From Pedobacter polysacchareus (GTDB lineage: Bacteria; Bacteroidota; Bacteroidia; Sphingobacteriales; Sphingobacteriaceae), in contig NZ_JAHYSS010000005.1 of NCBI RefSeq assembly GCF_019802255.1, positions 310,001 to 374,000 of the forward strand: 64,000 nt of DNA, read 5' to 3'. Made by a program: the position numbers and the translations under genes. The notes under the pieces are model-generated. The model searched no databases. It worked only from the letters and a program-made list of their open reading frames with translations, and had not been told where the DNA came from. Of the stretch, positions 18,525 to 27,042 are shown piece after piece (position 1 is the first letter of the stretch; every line of letters starts with the position of its first letter).

Positions 18525-19406
18525 ATGAAAAAGGAGATCGAAAAATCCCGGGTTATGCCCGGTAAGAAATTTTCACTTAAAGATTATGATACTGCCTATA
18601 CAGGTGACCGGGAAAAGGAAGCTGGAAAGGAAGAATTGGACCTGACGAAAGAAGCACTGAGTAAATTGCAGGAAACCTTGTATGCCGCTGATTCTCATTC
18701 TATTCTTATTTTATTCCAGGCGATGGATGCCGCAGGAAAAGATAGTGCGATTGCTCATGTGATGTCTGGATTAAATCCTCAGGGTTGTCAGGTGTATAGC
18801 TTTAAGACGCCAACCTCCGAAGAATATGACCATGATTTTCTATGGCGACATTATAAAGCCCTGCCAGAAAGAGGTCGTATTGGCATTCACAACAGGTCCC
18901 ATTATGAAAATGTACTGGTTTGTAAAGTCCATCCTGAATATGTACTCAATGAGAAAATCCCTGGATATGATACGGTAAAGAAGATAGATGATAAGTTTTG
19001 GAAAAGGAGATATGAGAGTATTCGAAATTTCGAAAAGCACATTACCGATAATGGAACTGTGGTGATCAAGTTTTTCCTTTATGTATCTAAAGATGAACAA
19101 AAAGAAAGGTTTTTAGAGCGGATAGACAATCCGGTTAAAAACTGGAAGTTCTCTTCAGCTGACATTACAGAGCGGGAAAAATGGGGCGATTACATGTCGG
19201 CCTACGAACAGGCTATTGAAGAAACCTCTACTGAAAAAGCACCCTGGTATATTATTCCTGCAGATAAAAAGTGGTATGCGAGGTTATTGATTAGCCAGAT
19301 TTTAGAGCAGCATTTGAAAGATATGGACCTTAAATTTCCTGTACTTGGTGATGATGAAATGGCAAAATTAGAAGAAATACAAAGGAGCTTACTACTCGGT
19401 GGCTGA
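18525..19406 (+). CDS. PPK2-family polyphosphate kinase
   Basis: 293 residues from the ATG at 18525; a TTG two codons earlier is less likely. The single-domain PPK2 fold shows Walker A AMDAAGKDS at residues 66-74, the lid/Walker B region GIHNRSHYENVL at 120-131, and a later NWKFSSADITER. PPK2 enzymes phosphorylate nucleoside mono- or diphosphates using polyphosphate. Length and motifs suit the short single-domain classes that act on AMP, ADP or GDP; the exact class cannot be fixed by eye. It stands alone, divergent from wza, and is followed by a GC-rich hairpin. Confidence 0.9.
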   Translation: MKKEIEKSRVMPGKKFSLKDYDTAYTGDREKEAGKEELDLTKEALSKLQETLYAADSHSILILFQAMDAAGKDSAIAHVMSGLNPQGCQVYSFKTPTSEEYDHDFLWRHYKALPERGRIGIHNRSHYENVLVCKVHPEYVLNEKIPGYDTVKKIDDKFWKRRYESIRNFEKHITDNGTVVIKFFLYVSKDEQKERFLERIDNPVKNWKFSSADITEREKWGDYMSAYEQAIEETSTEKAPWYIIPADKKWYARLLISQILEQHLKDMDLKFPVLGDDEMAKLEEIQRSLLLGG

Positions 19407-19407
19407 A

Positions 19408-19433
19408 ATCTTCCGCCCCGAAGAGGGGCGAAG
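19408..19433 (+). terminator. GC-rich hairpin after the PPK2 gene
   Basis: CGCCCC (19414-19419) pairs with GGGGCG (19425-19430), extended by CTT/AAG with one bulge. No good T tract follows, so it is only a possible terminator or RNA-end stabiliser. Confidence 0.35.
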
Positions 19434-19497
19434 TTCTCTATGCCACCTTCTAGCAAGCTCCTTTTCCATCCATCAGCGATTATAACAATGGCTAAAG

Positions 19498-19529
19498 TTT
19501 GTTCTTCGCTAGATAATTGAGTACATTTG
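19498..19529 (+). promoter_or_regulatory. Bacteroidota promoter for the cobalamin riboswitch operon
   Basis: TTTG at 19498-19501 (-33 box) and TACATTTG at 19522-19529 (-7 box, perfect TAnnTTTG) are separated by 20 bases, the expected spacing. Transcription would start at about 19535, at the 5' edge of the riboswitch. Confidence 0.75.
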
Positions 19530-19535
19530 CCACGC

Positions 19536-19712
19536 TTTTGGTTCCAAGTAATTTTTACCTGGATTAAAAGGGAATACGGTGTAAATCCGTAACTGTCCCG
19601 CAGCTGTAAGCTCTATAACGGTATTCAAATCGAAGCCACTTTTTTTTACTCTATTTAGGGTTTGAATTGGGAAGGCAGGATCACCGGGAGTAAGTCAGAA
19701 GACCTGCCATAA
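19536..19712 (+). promoter_or_regulatory. Cobalamin (B12) riboswitch
   Basis: Conserved elements appear in order: GGTTCC at about 19540, AAAAGGGAATACGGTG (19566-19581), AAATCCGTAACTGTCCCGC, the B12-box-type GAAGCCACT (19632-19640), and the closing GGGAAGGCAGGA with AGTCAGAAGACCTGCC (to 19708). The GGCAGG/CCTGCC closing pair is visible. Adenosylcobalamin binding normally shuts off corrinoid uptake genes, and the next gene is a BtuB-type receptor 110 bases downstream. The 5' edge is approximate. Confidence 0.93.
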
Positions 19713-19822
19713 GTATAATATTTCATAGCTTTCGGGGATTGAAGCTTGGAGTGAGTGCTTGTTTACTGTATTTCATTTCCTTGATCTAACTGTTTGCTGT
19801 GGGTAAATAACTCACAACAAAA

Positions 19823-21904
19823 ATGAGAAGAAACAAATTTGCCGGTTTAGGCATCAGCGCTTGTTTTTTTACTTTTCTAGCCTTTACAGGGCTCGGAGGA
19901 GTCATGCCTTTAAATTTGCAGGCACAGACTCAGCCAGTTAAACCAGAAAGTCGTCGGGGTCAGTCAGTAAAACAAGATTCCCTGGAAAAAGTCAATGCTT
20001 TGAAAGAAGTGCAGATTAAAACCATAAAACTCAGCAGGCGACAAACGTCTTCCACTCCTTTACAAATCCTTTCTGGTGCAGAGCTGGAAAAACTAAATAG
20101 CCTTTCCGTTGCCGATGCAGTGCGTTATTTCTCTGGGGTACAGCTTAAAGACTACGGCGGAATTGGCGGGTTAAAAACCATTAATGTTCGTAGTATGGGG
20201 AGTAACCATACTGCAGTGTTTTATGATGGTGTACAATTGGGGAATGCGCAAAATGGACAGGTAGATCTTGGTAAGTTTTCATTAGATAACATTGAAGAGA
20301 TAGAATTGTATAATGGACAGAAGAGCAGCATTCTTCAGTCTGCTAAAGGCTTTGCTTCGGCAAGTTCTTTATACCTGAAAGCCAGGCAGCCATATTTTGA
20401 ACCTGGCAGCAGTAGCCGACTTAAAGCGGCTTTCAGAACAGGCTCATTTGGATTGGTAAATCCTTCTATATTGTGGCAAAGCAAACTGAGCGAGCATACT
20501 TACAGCACGGTGAGTGCAGAATTGAAAAAAGCAAACGGTCGTTACAAATACCGCATTACGAATGGGGTATATGATACTACAGCAGTCCGTACGGATGGGG
20601 ATGTAGAAGCGATGCGACTAGAGCTTGGTTTAAATGGCATCTTATCCGATAGTAGTAAATGGAATGTAAAGCTATATGGTTACAAGGACAATCAGGGTTT
20701 ACCTGGCGCCATCGTAGCCAACGTTTTTCACTTTGCACAACGTATGTGGAACCGCAATTTCTTTGCGCAATCTGCTTATGAAAAGAACATTGGGAAATAC
20801 AGCCTGGTCGCTTCAGCCAAATATTCAAATGATTACATGCGTTTCCTGAATCCGGATATTGTAAAAACCACAGGTTTTCTAGACAATACTTACCATCAGC
20901 AGGAACTCTATTTCTCTTTAGCGAATAAACTGAAAATTAATAAATTCTGGGATGTGGTCTGGTCTGCTGATTATCAGCTAAACGATATGAATGCCAATCT
21001 GGACCTCTTTGCGTATCCCACAAGATATACTTTGCTGAATGCTGTAGCGACTCAATTTCATTTCGACCGGCTAGATATTCAGGCCAATCTATTGAGTACC
21101 CTGCTGAAGGATAAAGTAGAATCCGGTCCTGCAGCAGGAAGTAAAAATGAGCTGACACCTTCAGTAATGGTATCCTGGCAGCCTTTTAATCAAAAGGAAT
21201 TCAGGATCCGATCTTTTTATAAGAGCATTTTCCGGATGCCTACCTTTAACGATCTTTATTATACTTTTTACCAGTTTACGGTGCTGCGTCCGGAATATAC
21301 CAAACAATATGATCTCGGTTTTACTTATATCAAAGGTTATGAGAATCGCGCGCTTAAACAGTTTTCTATCCAGGCTGATGCTTACTTTAATCAGTTGAAA
21401 GATAAGATTGTGGCCGTTCCGGGAACCTCACAGGCCATGTGGAGTATGAGAAACTTAGGAAAAGTAGCAATAAAAGGAATGGATGTCAATGTTCAGTCCG
21501 CTTGGGAATTGGCTGGTGCCCTTAATTTAAGTCTGGGGCTTACCTATACTTATCAACAGGCGATTGATGCTGATCCAATATCTACGACTTATAAAGATCA
21601 GATCCCTTATACTCCTAAACATAGCGGCACCTTTTTAGCTGGGGCTTCCTATAAGAAATTTGCCTTGAATTACAGCTACCTATATACAGGTGAGCGGTAC
21701 GACCAGAGTGCCAATATTCCTAAAAATTACGTGCAGCCCTTTTATACCCATGATCTGGCCCTGCATTACAATACGCAAATCCAGAAACGGAAATTAAGGC
21801 TGACAGGGGAGGTTAACAACCTCTTAAATCAGGCTTATGCAGTCATCACAAATTATCCGATGCCAGGTCGCTCTTACCGATTCAGTTTAACCTATGAATA
21901 TTAA
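19823..21904 (+). CDS. btuB: TonB-dependent vitamin B12 receptor, BtuB-like
   Basis: 693 residues. The signal peptide ends near residue 34 (LQAQ), followed by a short linker and a TonB-box-like VNALKEVQIKT. The plug domain covers about residues 65-170, with VADAVRYFSGVQLKDYGGIGG and VRSMGSNHTAVFYDG. The 22-stranded barrel extends to the C-terminal aromatic SYRFSLTYEY. Its position directly behind a cobalamin riboswitch identifies corrinoids as the substrate. It transports corrinoid across the outer membrane using TonB energy, together with surface lipoproteins encoded by the following genes. The downstream start is 3 bases after its stop. Confidence 0.93.
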   Translation: MRRNKFAGLGISACFFTFLAFTGLGGVMPLNLQAQTQPVKPESRRGQSVKQDSLEKVNALKEVQIKTIKLSRRQTSSTPLQILSGAELEKLNSLSVADAVRYFSGVQLKDYGGIGGLKTINVRSMGSNHTAVFYDGVQLGNAQNGQVDLGKFSLDNIEEIELYNGQKSSILQSAKGFASASSLYLKARQPYFEPGSSSRLKAAFRTGSFGLVNPSILWQSKLSEHTYSTVSAELKKANGRYKYRITNGVYDTTAVRTDGDVEAMRLELGLNGILSDSSKWNVKLYGYKDNQGLPGAIVANVFHFAQRMWNRNFFAQSAYEKNIGKYSLVASAKYSNDYMRFLNPDIVKTTGFLDNTYHQQELYFSLANKLKINKFWDVVWSADYQLNDMNANLDLFAYPTRYTLLNAVATQFHFDRLDIQANLLSTLLKDKVESGPAAGSKNELTPSVMVSWQPFNQKEFRIRSFYKSIFRMPTFNDLYYTFYQFTVLRPEYTKQYDLGFTYIKGYENRALKQFSIQADAYFNQLKDKIVAVPGTSQAMWSMRNLGKVAIKGMDVNVQSAWELAGALNLSLGLTYTYQQAIDADPISTTYKDQIPYTPKHSGTFLAGASYKKFALNYSYLYTGERYDQSANIPKNYVQPFYTHDLALHYNTQIQKRKLRLTGEVNNLLNQAYAVITNYPMPGRSYRFSLTYEY

Positions 21905-21907
21905 AAT

Positions 21908-23059
21908 ATGAATAGAATGAAAATCCATAGAAATTCCGCTTTGATCCTATTGATCTTGCTGAGCTTATACATAACTGCCTGCCGCAAGGATGCGCAGGTC
22001 ATTCCAGAAGAGCAGGATCGTGTATTGCCAGCTAATCCTTCGCGTCAGCTACAAGGATTTTACCTGGTAAATGAAGGGAATATGGGCATGAATAAAGCCT
22101 CCTTAGATTATATGGATTTTTCTACTGGAATCTACAGAAGAAACATTTATAATCAGCAGAATCCCGGACAAATCAACGGTCTTGGGGATGTAGGTAATGA
22201 CATTGCGATCTATGGATCTAAGTTATATGTAGTAGTCAATGCTTCTAATAAAGTAGAAGTGATGGATGCTAAAACTGGCAAGCGAATTAGACAAATTAAC
22301 GTGACGAATGCGCGCTATATCACTTTTAATGCTGGGAAAGCTTATGTAAGTGCTTACCTCGGAAAAATAGGCGTGCCAAACGCGCCGAATGGAGTGGTTA
22401 TACAAATAGATACCACCTCGCTTACTGAAGAAAAACGAGTAGAAGTAGGCAGGCAACCTGAAGAAATGGCGGTTGTAGGGCAAAAATTATACGTTGCCAA
22501 TTCAGGTGGATACACCCCTTTAAACTATGATACCAGGGTTTCTGTTGTTGATCTGAACTCATTTACAGTAGTTAAAAATATAGAAGTTGCCATCAATCTA
22601 CATCGCGTAAAAGCAGATAAATACGGAGATATTTATGTGACTTCCAGAGGGAATTACTTAGATATTCACTCCAAAATATTTGTGATTGATACCAAAAACG
22701 ATAAAATAAAAACACGTTTTGATATTGGGGCCAGTAATCTTGCCATAGATGATGATATTGCCTATTTCTATGGCTCAGAATGGAGTAATAATACTGGGAA
22801 ATTTACCCTGAGCTATGGAATGCTGGATGTAAAAGAGGAGAGAATTTTGAGTAAAAACTTCATCACAGATGGAACAGAAGCTAATATTATGATTCCATAT
22901 GGGATTGCAGTGGATAAATACACGAAAGAAGTTTTTGTAACGGATGCCCGGGATTACGTTTCGCCGGGAGTACTATATTGCTTTGACCCCTCAGGAAGAA
23001 AAAAATGGTCGGTGGTTACAGGCGATATTCCTGCCCATTTTGCCATGGTATATAAATAA
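21908..23059 (+). CDS. BtuG-like surface lipoprotein, beta-propeller (first copy)
   Basis: 383 residues. The lipobox LYITACRKD places the lipid on Cys25. The body is a YncE/DUF5074-like seven-bladed propeller: blades such as GSKLYVVVNASNKVEVMD, GKAYVSAYLGKIG and GQKLYVANSGG recur about every 40-45 residues. In Bacteroides, BtuG proteins of this build sit on BtuB as a cap and capture B12 with extreme affinity. Gene order (3 bases after btuB, under the riboswitch) supports the same role here. That role is family knowledge plus context; B12-contacting residues cannot be picked out by eye. Confidence 0.85.
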   Translation: MNRMKIHRNSALILLILLSLYITACRKDAQVIPEEQDRVLPANPSRQLQGFYLVNEGNMGMNKASLDYMDFSTGIYRRNIYNQQNPGQINGLGDVGNDIAIYGSKLYVVVNASNKVEVMDAKTGKRIRQINVTNARYITFNAGKAYVSAYLGKIGVPNAPNGVVIQIDTTSLTEEKRVEVGRQPEEMAVVGQKLYVANSGGYTPLNYDTRVSVVDLNSFTVVKNIEVAINLHRVKADKYGDIYVTSRGNYLDIHSKIFVIDTKNDKIKTRFDIGASNLAIDDDIAYFYGSEWSNNTGKFTLSYGMLDVKEERILSKNFITDGTEANIMIPYGIAVDKYTKEVFVTDARDYVSPGVLYCFDPSGRKKWSVVTGDIPAHFAMVYK

Positions 23060-23098
23060 GTCATTATAAACACAATCTAAAATATAAACAACCTAAAC

Positions 23099-24229
23099 AT
23101 GAATACATCAATTACTAAATCAGGTAGAGTATTTCTCTTCCTTGCCACAGCAGGCATACTATCATTAACTGCTTGTAAAAAAGATAAATTACCTGAAATT
23201 CCGCCAGCATCCCTGTCTACCGTTGGCGTATATGTACTCAATGAAGGTACCTACAGCGCAACGACAGGTGGTTCAGCGAGCTCTATCAGCTACTATGATG
23301 TGGTATCACAAAAAGTGGAGATCGATTATTTCAAGAAGCAAAACAATAAAGCACTTGGTGATAATGCGAACGACCTGAAGCAATATGGCAGTAAAATCTA
23401 TTGCGTGATCACTGGAACAACTCAGAGCGCTAAAGATTCTTACCTGGAAGTGATCAGCGAGTCGACCGGAAAATCATTGAAGCGCATTGCTTTTTCAGAT
23501 GAAAACGGAGGCTTTATGCCGAGAAATATTGTGTTTGATAAAAACAAAGCCTATATCTCAGGTTATGATGGAAAAATTACGAGATTGGATACTGCGAGTT
23601 TAACGATCGACAGCAGATTACTTGTTGGTGGTGCCTTAGAGCAATTGGCCATCGCTAAAAACAAAATTTATGTGACCAATTCAGTACACCCATCATTCCC
23701 TTCACCTATTAGTTCTTCTGTATCCGTAGTGGATATCGCTACCTTTACTAAGTTGAAAGAAATTCCTACTGCCCTTAATCCAAGAGCAATTTCTGCAGCA
23801 CCTTCTGGCGATTTATTTGTGCAGACTTCTGGTCAGTATCCGACTATTCCAGGCACAATTGATAGGTTGAGCAGTACTTCAGATACTAGAATCAGTACTG
23901 GCAGTGATTTAGGTCTTTCATTTCTGAGCATCACCGGAACAACAGGTTTTGCAATTGGTTATGCTTCAACTGCTCCATATGCTGCTGCTGTTAAATTCTT
24001 TGACACCAACACTGGTACTTTGGGTGCTGATCTGGTAAAGGATGCTACCGTAATCAAAGGACCTTATGGAGTGACATTAGACCCATTTGAAAAGACATTT
24101 TATATCGCCGATGCAAAGACTTTTACCGGTAATGGTACGATGTTCTGTTTCGGAGCAGATGGAAAAACTAAATTCAGTTTTGAAACGGGAATTGCGCCTA
24201 AACTAGCAGCATTCAAATATGGCTATTAA
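23099..24229 (+). CDS. BtuG-like surface lipoprotein, beta-propeller (second copy)
   Basis: 376 residues. The lipobox is LSLTACKKD with Cys26. The same DUF5074/YncE-type propeller as in the gene before it is recognisable: GVYVLNEGTYSA, GSKIYCVITGT, NKAYISGYDGKI, KNKIYVTNS and GPYGVTLDPFEKTFYIADAK in the same order. The two sequences differ widely, so the duplication is old or the copies were acquired separately. A B12-binding partner of BtuB is likely; the second copy may prefer other corrinoids. It is 39 bases after the first copy, in the same operon. Confidence 0.82.
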   Translation: MNTSITKSGRVFLFLATAGILSLTACKKDKLPEIPPASLSTVGVYVLNEGTYSATTGGSASSISYYDVVSQKVEIDYFKKQNNKALGDNANDLKQYGSKIYCVITGTTQSAKDSYLEVISESTGKSLKRIAFSDENGGFMPRNIVFDKNKAYISGYDGKITRLDTASLTIDSRLLVGGALEQLAIAKNKIYVTNSVHPSFPSPISSSVSVVDIATFTKLKEIPTALNPRAISAAPSGDLFVQTSGQYPTIPGTIDRLSSTSDTRISTGSDLGLSFLSITGTTGFAIGYASTAPYAAAVKFFDTNTGTLGADLVKDATVIKGPYGVTLDPFEKTFYIADAKTFTGNGTMFCFGADGKTKFSFETGIAPKLAAFKYGY

Positions 24230-24270
24230 CCATTTTTCCTATTAAATATCATATCTAAAATCATCATATA

Positions 24271-25143
24271 ATGAAAATTAAGCACTACCTGGCTTTTGTG
24301 GGAATGGCCGCTTTGGCATCCTGTTCAAAAGACTCAGAACCAACGCCAACACCAGAACCTCCAATTGTTCCAACGAGTTTTGTCTCTAAATTAATCGAAT
24401 ATCAGCCGGCTCCAGGCCAGTTTATCAATACTGATCTTGGCAATTTGAAAGGTGCTAATACGATCATCGGTAAAAAAGGAATGGTGAGTCTAGGTGCTTG
24501 GGGTGGATTTATTGTGCTTGGCTTTGACCACACCGTTATCAATCAGTCAGATAAAGACGATATCATTGTTTATGGAAATCCATTTGAAAACTTCTCAGAG
24601 CCAGGCATTGTTTGGGTTATGGAAGACACCAATGGCAATGGATTGGCGGATGATACCTGGTATGAAGTTGCGGGCAGCGAGTTCAATAAACCAGGTTATC
24701 AGCGCAATTATGCTGTGACCTACAGCAAACCTGCGGCTGATATTGATCCAGTACCATGGTTAGATAGCGATGGTCATTCTGGCGTAGTAAAGACAAATAG
24801 CTACCATGGGCAGGCTTATTTCCCTGATATGAAAGACAAGGATGGGAAAACGATTACCAGCTATACGATAAAAGGTTCTAAACTGCCTTCAACGCATGTG
24901 GATATGACCGTTCCTTCAATGATCATCAGTAAGCCTTTTGAATGGGGTTACGCAGATAATTTAGTGGACGGGGATAAAATTGACATCGCAAATGCGATAG
25001 ATCAAAATGGAAAAAAAGTGGTTTTGAAAGGAATCAATTTCATTAAAATCCAAACTGGGGTCCAGGCAGACCTGGGATGGTTGGGAGAACTATCTACAGA
25101 AGTTACGGGTGTAGAAGACATCAGCCTGATTAAAAAGCAGTAA
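24271..25143 (+). CDS. Lipoprotein of the corrinoid uptake operon, function unassigned
   Basis: 290 residues with lipobox ALASCSKD (Cys18) followed by a Pro/Thr-rich spacer (EPTPTPEPPIVPT). The folded part contains GAWGGFIVLGFDHTVINQ, IIVYGNPFENFSEPGIVWVM, EDTNGNGLADDTWYEVAGSE with a calcium-loop-like DTNGNGLADD, and LGELSTEVTGVEDI. It resembles cell-surface proteins found beside BtuG genes in Bacteroidota, and may be a further corrinoid-binding or -processing surface protein. I cannot assign it to BtuH or another named family by eye. It lies 41 bases after one BtuG-like gene and 36 before the next. Confidence 0.7.
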   Translation: MKIKHYLAFVGMAALASCSKDSEPTPTPEPPIVPTSFVSKLIEYQPAPGQFINTDLGNLKGANTIIGKKGMVSLGAWGGFIVLGFDHTVINQSDKDDIIVYGNPFENFSEPGIVWVMEDTNGNGLADDTWYEVAGSEFNKPGYQRNYAVTYSKPAADIDPVPWLDSDGHSGVVKTNSYHGQAYFPDMKDKDGKTITSYTIKGSKLPSTHVDMTVPSMIISKPFEWGYADNLVDGDKIDIANAIDQNGKKVVLKGINFIKIQTGVQADLGWLGELSTEVTGVEDISLIKKQ

Positions 25144-25179
25144 TACCTTAAAAATTAATAGTACAATTCAACAAACTAA

Positions 25180-26265
25180 ATGAAGATTACCAATTTTAAA
25201 AGATTAGCATTAGCAGCTGTTTTCTCCGTTGCGCTATTCTCGTGTAAGAAGGATGCAGAAACAGTAGTAGTACCAGAAGTTCCTGGGAAGTATGAAAATG
25301 GTTTTTTTATCATCCATGAAGGATGGTTTGGTCATGGTACTGGATCAGTATCATTTTATGATGCAGGAACTGGAACATTGAGAGATAGTATTTTCCAAAA
25401 GGAGAATACTGGAAAAGGCTTTGAGCCAGCAAGCTCTACGGTGCAATTTGGTACTGTTTTCAATAAAAACTTATATGTAGTGAGTAAAGCAAAAGGACCT
25501 GTAGTCGTGGCTGATGCGTTAACGATGAAAGAAGTCGGTAGAATTCCTGCATCTACGGAGTACGATTGGCGAGCATTTGTGGGTATAGATGAGAATAATG
25601 GTCTTTTAAGCAGCAGCGATGGGGTTTATTTGGTAAATCTAAAGACCTTTAAGCCTACATTTAGATTAATAGGCTCTAAAGGGCAAATGGGGGATATGCT
25701 GAAAACAGATAAATATATCTACACGCTTTCTCAAACGGAAGGTGCGATAATTTACAATGTTTCAGACCTGTCTGTTCAAAAGAAAATTTCTGGGGTAACG
25801 ATGGGCTTTGTAAAAACACCAGATGGAAATGTATGGTTTACAGGTGGTAAAAACCTATATAAATCTAACCCAGTAACCTTGGAAACGGAAACTATTGAAT
25901 TGCCTTTTAGCACTTTCAGTACTTATAATGCCTGGTTTTCTTCACCAATGATTGCCTCTACTAAAGAAAATGCGGTGTTTATGATTAACATTTCCAGTGG
26001 ATGGGGTGGTGGTAAAAACATTTACAAATATGTGTCTGGTGATAAAACTTCTCTAGATAAACCTTTTATTACGACTCCTGATCTCCAGAGTTTCTATAAA
26101 AAGAATCTGGGTTATTATGCTAAAACAGATCAGATTGTAACGACTACATTGTTGAGTGGGTACGTAAGTAATTTCCTGAATATCTATGATGCAAAAACTG
26201 GAACATTAAGTAAAACAGTTCCATTCAGCGGTTATTATTTTCCGGCAATGTTTGCCTTCCACTAA
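25180..26265 (+). CDS. DUF5074-type propeller lipoprotein (third copy)
   Basis: 361 residues with lipobox ALFSCKKD (Cys22). It opens with FFIIHEGWFGHGTGSVSFYD, the counterpart of the LVNEG/VLNEG opening in the two BtuG-like proteins, followed by blade-like segments NKNLYVVSKAKGPVVVAD, SDGVYLVNLKTFKPT and LYKSNPVTLETE. It diverges more than the first two copies and has an insertion around GWGGGKNIYKYVSGD. It is probably another corrinoid-associated surface protein, but a different ligand is possible. It is the last lipoprotein gene of the operon. Confidence 0.75.
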   Translation: MKITNFKRLALAAVFSVALFSCKKDAETVVVPEVPGKYENGFFIIHEGWFGHGTGSVSFYDAGTGTLRDSIFQKENTGKGFEPASSTVQFGTVFNKNLYVVSKAKGPVVVADALTMKEVGRIPASTEYDWRAFVGIDENNGLLSSSDGVYLVNLKTFKPTFRLIGSKGQMGDMLKTDKYIYTLSQTEGAIIYNVSDLSVQKKISGVTMGFVKTPDGNVWFTGGKNLYKSNPVTLETETIELPFSTFSTYNAWFSSPMIASTKENAVFMINISSGWGGGKNIYKYVSGDKTSLDKPFITTPDLQSFYKKNLGYYAKTDQIVTTTLLSGYVSNFLNIYDAKTGTLSKTVPFSGYYFPAMFAFH

Positions 26266-26305
26266 AGCTTGTCGCCATAGGCTTTTTTATGCCGTGGAAA
26301 AAATA

Positions 26306-26313
26306 TAACTTTG
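26306..26313 (+). promoter_or_regulatory. Possible -7 box before the small membrane protein gene
   Basis: TAACTTTG fits TAnnTTTG, 15 bases before the ATG at 26329. No TTG is correctly spaced upstream, so this may be coincidence and the gene may depend on the riboswitch promoter. Confidence 0.25.
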
Positions 26314-26328
26314 TTTTATAATATATAC

Positions 26329-26907
26329 ATGAATATGTCTGAATCTAAATTCAACCCGCGTTCGATCATCCTGTTGTTGATGATCATTTTTGTAAGCATT
26401 ATCCGTATTACAGCACCTTTGTCTGGCGACTTTAAAGAGATCGCTAACTTTTCAGCTGTAGGAGCAATTGCCTTATTTGGCGGCGCATATTTCAATAATA
26501 ATGTTAAAGCATTTGCTTTTCCTATGCTGATATTGGTGCTGAGTGATGTTTTTATTGCAAAAATATCAGGTTACGGGTTTTTCTATGCGGGCTGGTACTG
26601 GACTTATATTGCCATCATTGCAATGGTAGCCGTTGGTAAACTGATGATGAAAAAAGTAAATGTAGGTACGTTTATAGGCGCTACATTTATTGGCGTATTT
26701 CTTCACTGGATTTTAGCTGACATTGGTCCAATGTATGTACCAAGTATTTATCCAACAACATTAGCTGGTTACGGACAATGTTTAATCAATGCCATTCCAT
26801 TCGAATTGAATTTCCTTTACGGTACAGTAGTGTATGGAGCAGTTATGTTTGGTGCTTTTGAAGTGCTGAAAGCGAAATATCCATCGTTAAGTTTAGCTAA
26901 AGCATAG
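26329..26907 (+). CDS. Polytopic membrane protein, S-component/DUF6580-like, possible corrinoid transporter
   Basis: 192 residues from ATG 26329; a TTG at 26311 is open in frame but poor. Five or six membrane helices are visible (SIILLLMIIFVSIIRIT, FSAVGAIALFGGAYF, AFPMLILVLSDVFI, WYWTYIAIIAMVAVGKLMM, FIGATFIGVFLHWIL, YGTVVYGAVMFGAFEVL). Size and the FSAVGAIALFGGAYF / LILVLSDVFI pattern recall ECF-transporter S-components and the DUF6580 group. It closes the B12 operon and could move corrinoid across the inner membrane, since no BtuCDF genes are nearby. It lacks an obvious cobalt-coordinating Cys like that of BtuM; its only Cys is in YGQCLIN near residue 147. Confidence 0.75.
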   Translation: MNMSESKFNPRSIILLLMIIFVSIIRITAPLSGDFKEIANFSAVGAIALFGGAYFNNNVKAFAFPMLILVLSDVFIAKISGYGFFYAGWYWTYIAIIAMVAVGKLMMKKVNVGTFIGATFIGVFLHWILADIGPMYVPSIYPTTLAGYGQCLINAIPFELNFLYGTVVYGAVMFGAFEVLKAKYPSLSLAKA

Positions 26908-26941
26908 TTAAAAAGGATTAATTACAGTTATAAGAGATAAG

Positions 26942-26993
26942 CAATCCCGGGATTGTTGCGGAGCATACTCCTCAGCATCCCGGGATTTTTTTT
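26942..26993 (+). terminator. Terminator of the corrinoid uptake operon
   Basis: ATCCCGGGAT occurs twice (26944-26953 and 26977-26986) and pairs with itself. An inner GGAG/CTCC pair lies between, and eight T follow. Confidence 0.88.
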
Positions 26994-27042
26994 ACCTGTA
27001 TTTACCATGGCTTGTCCCCATTTTATCATTAAATTCAACCTT

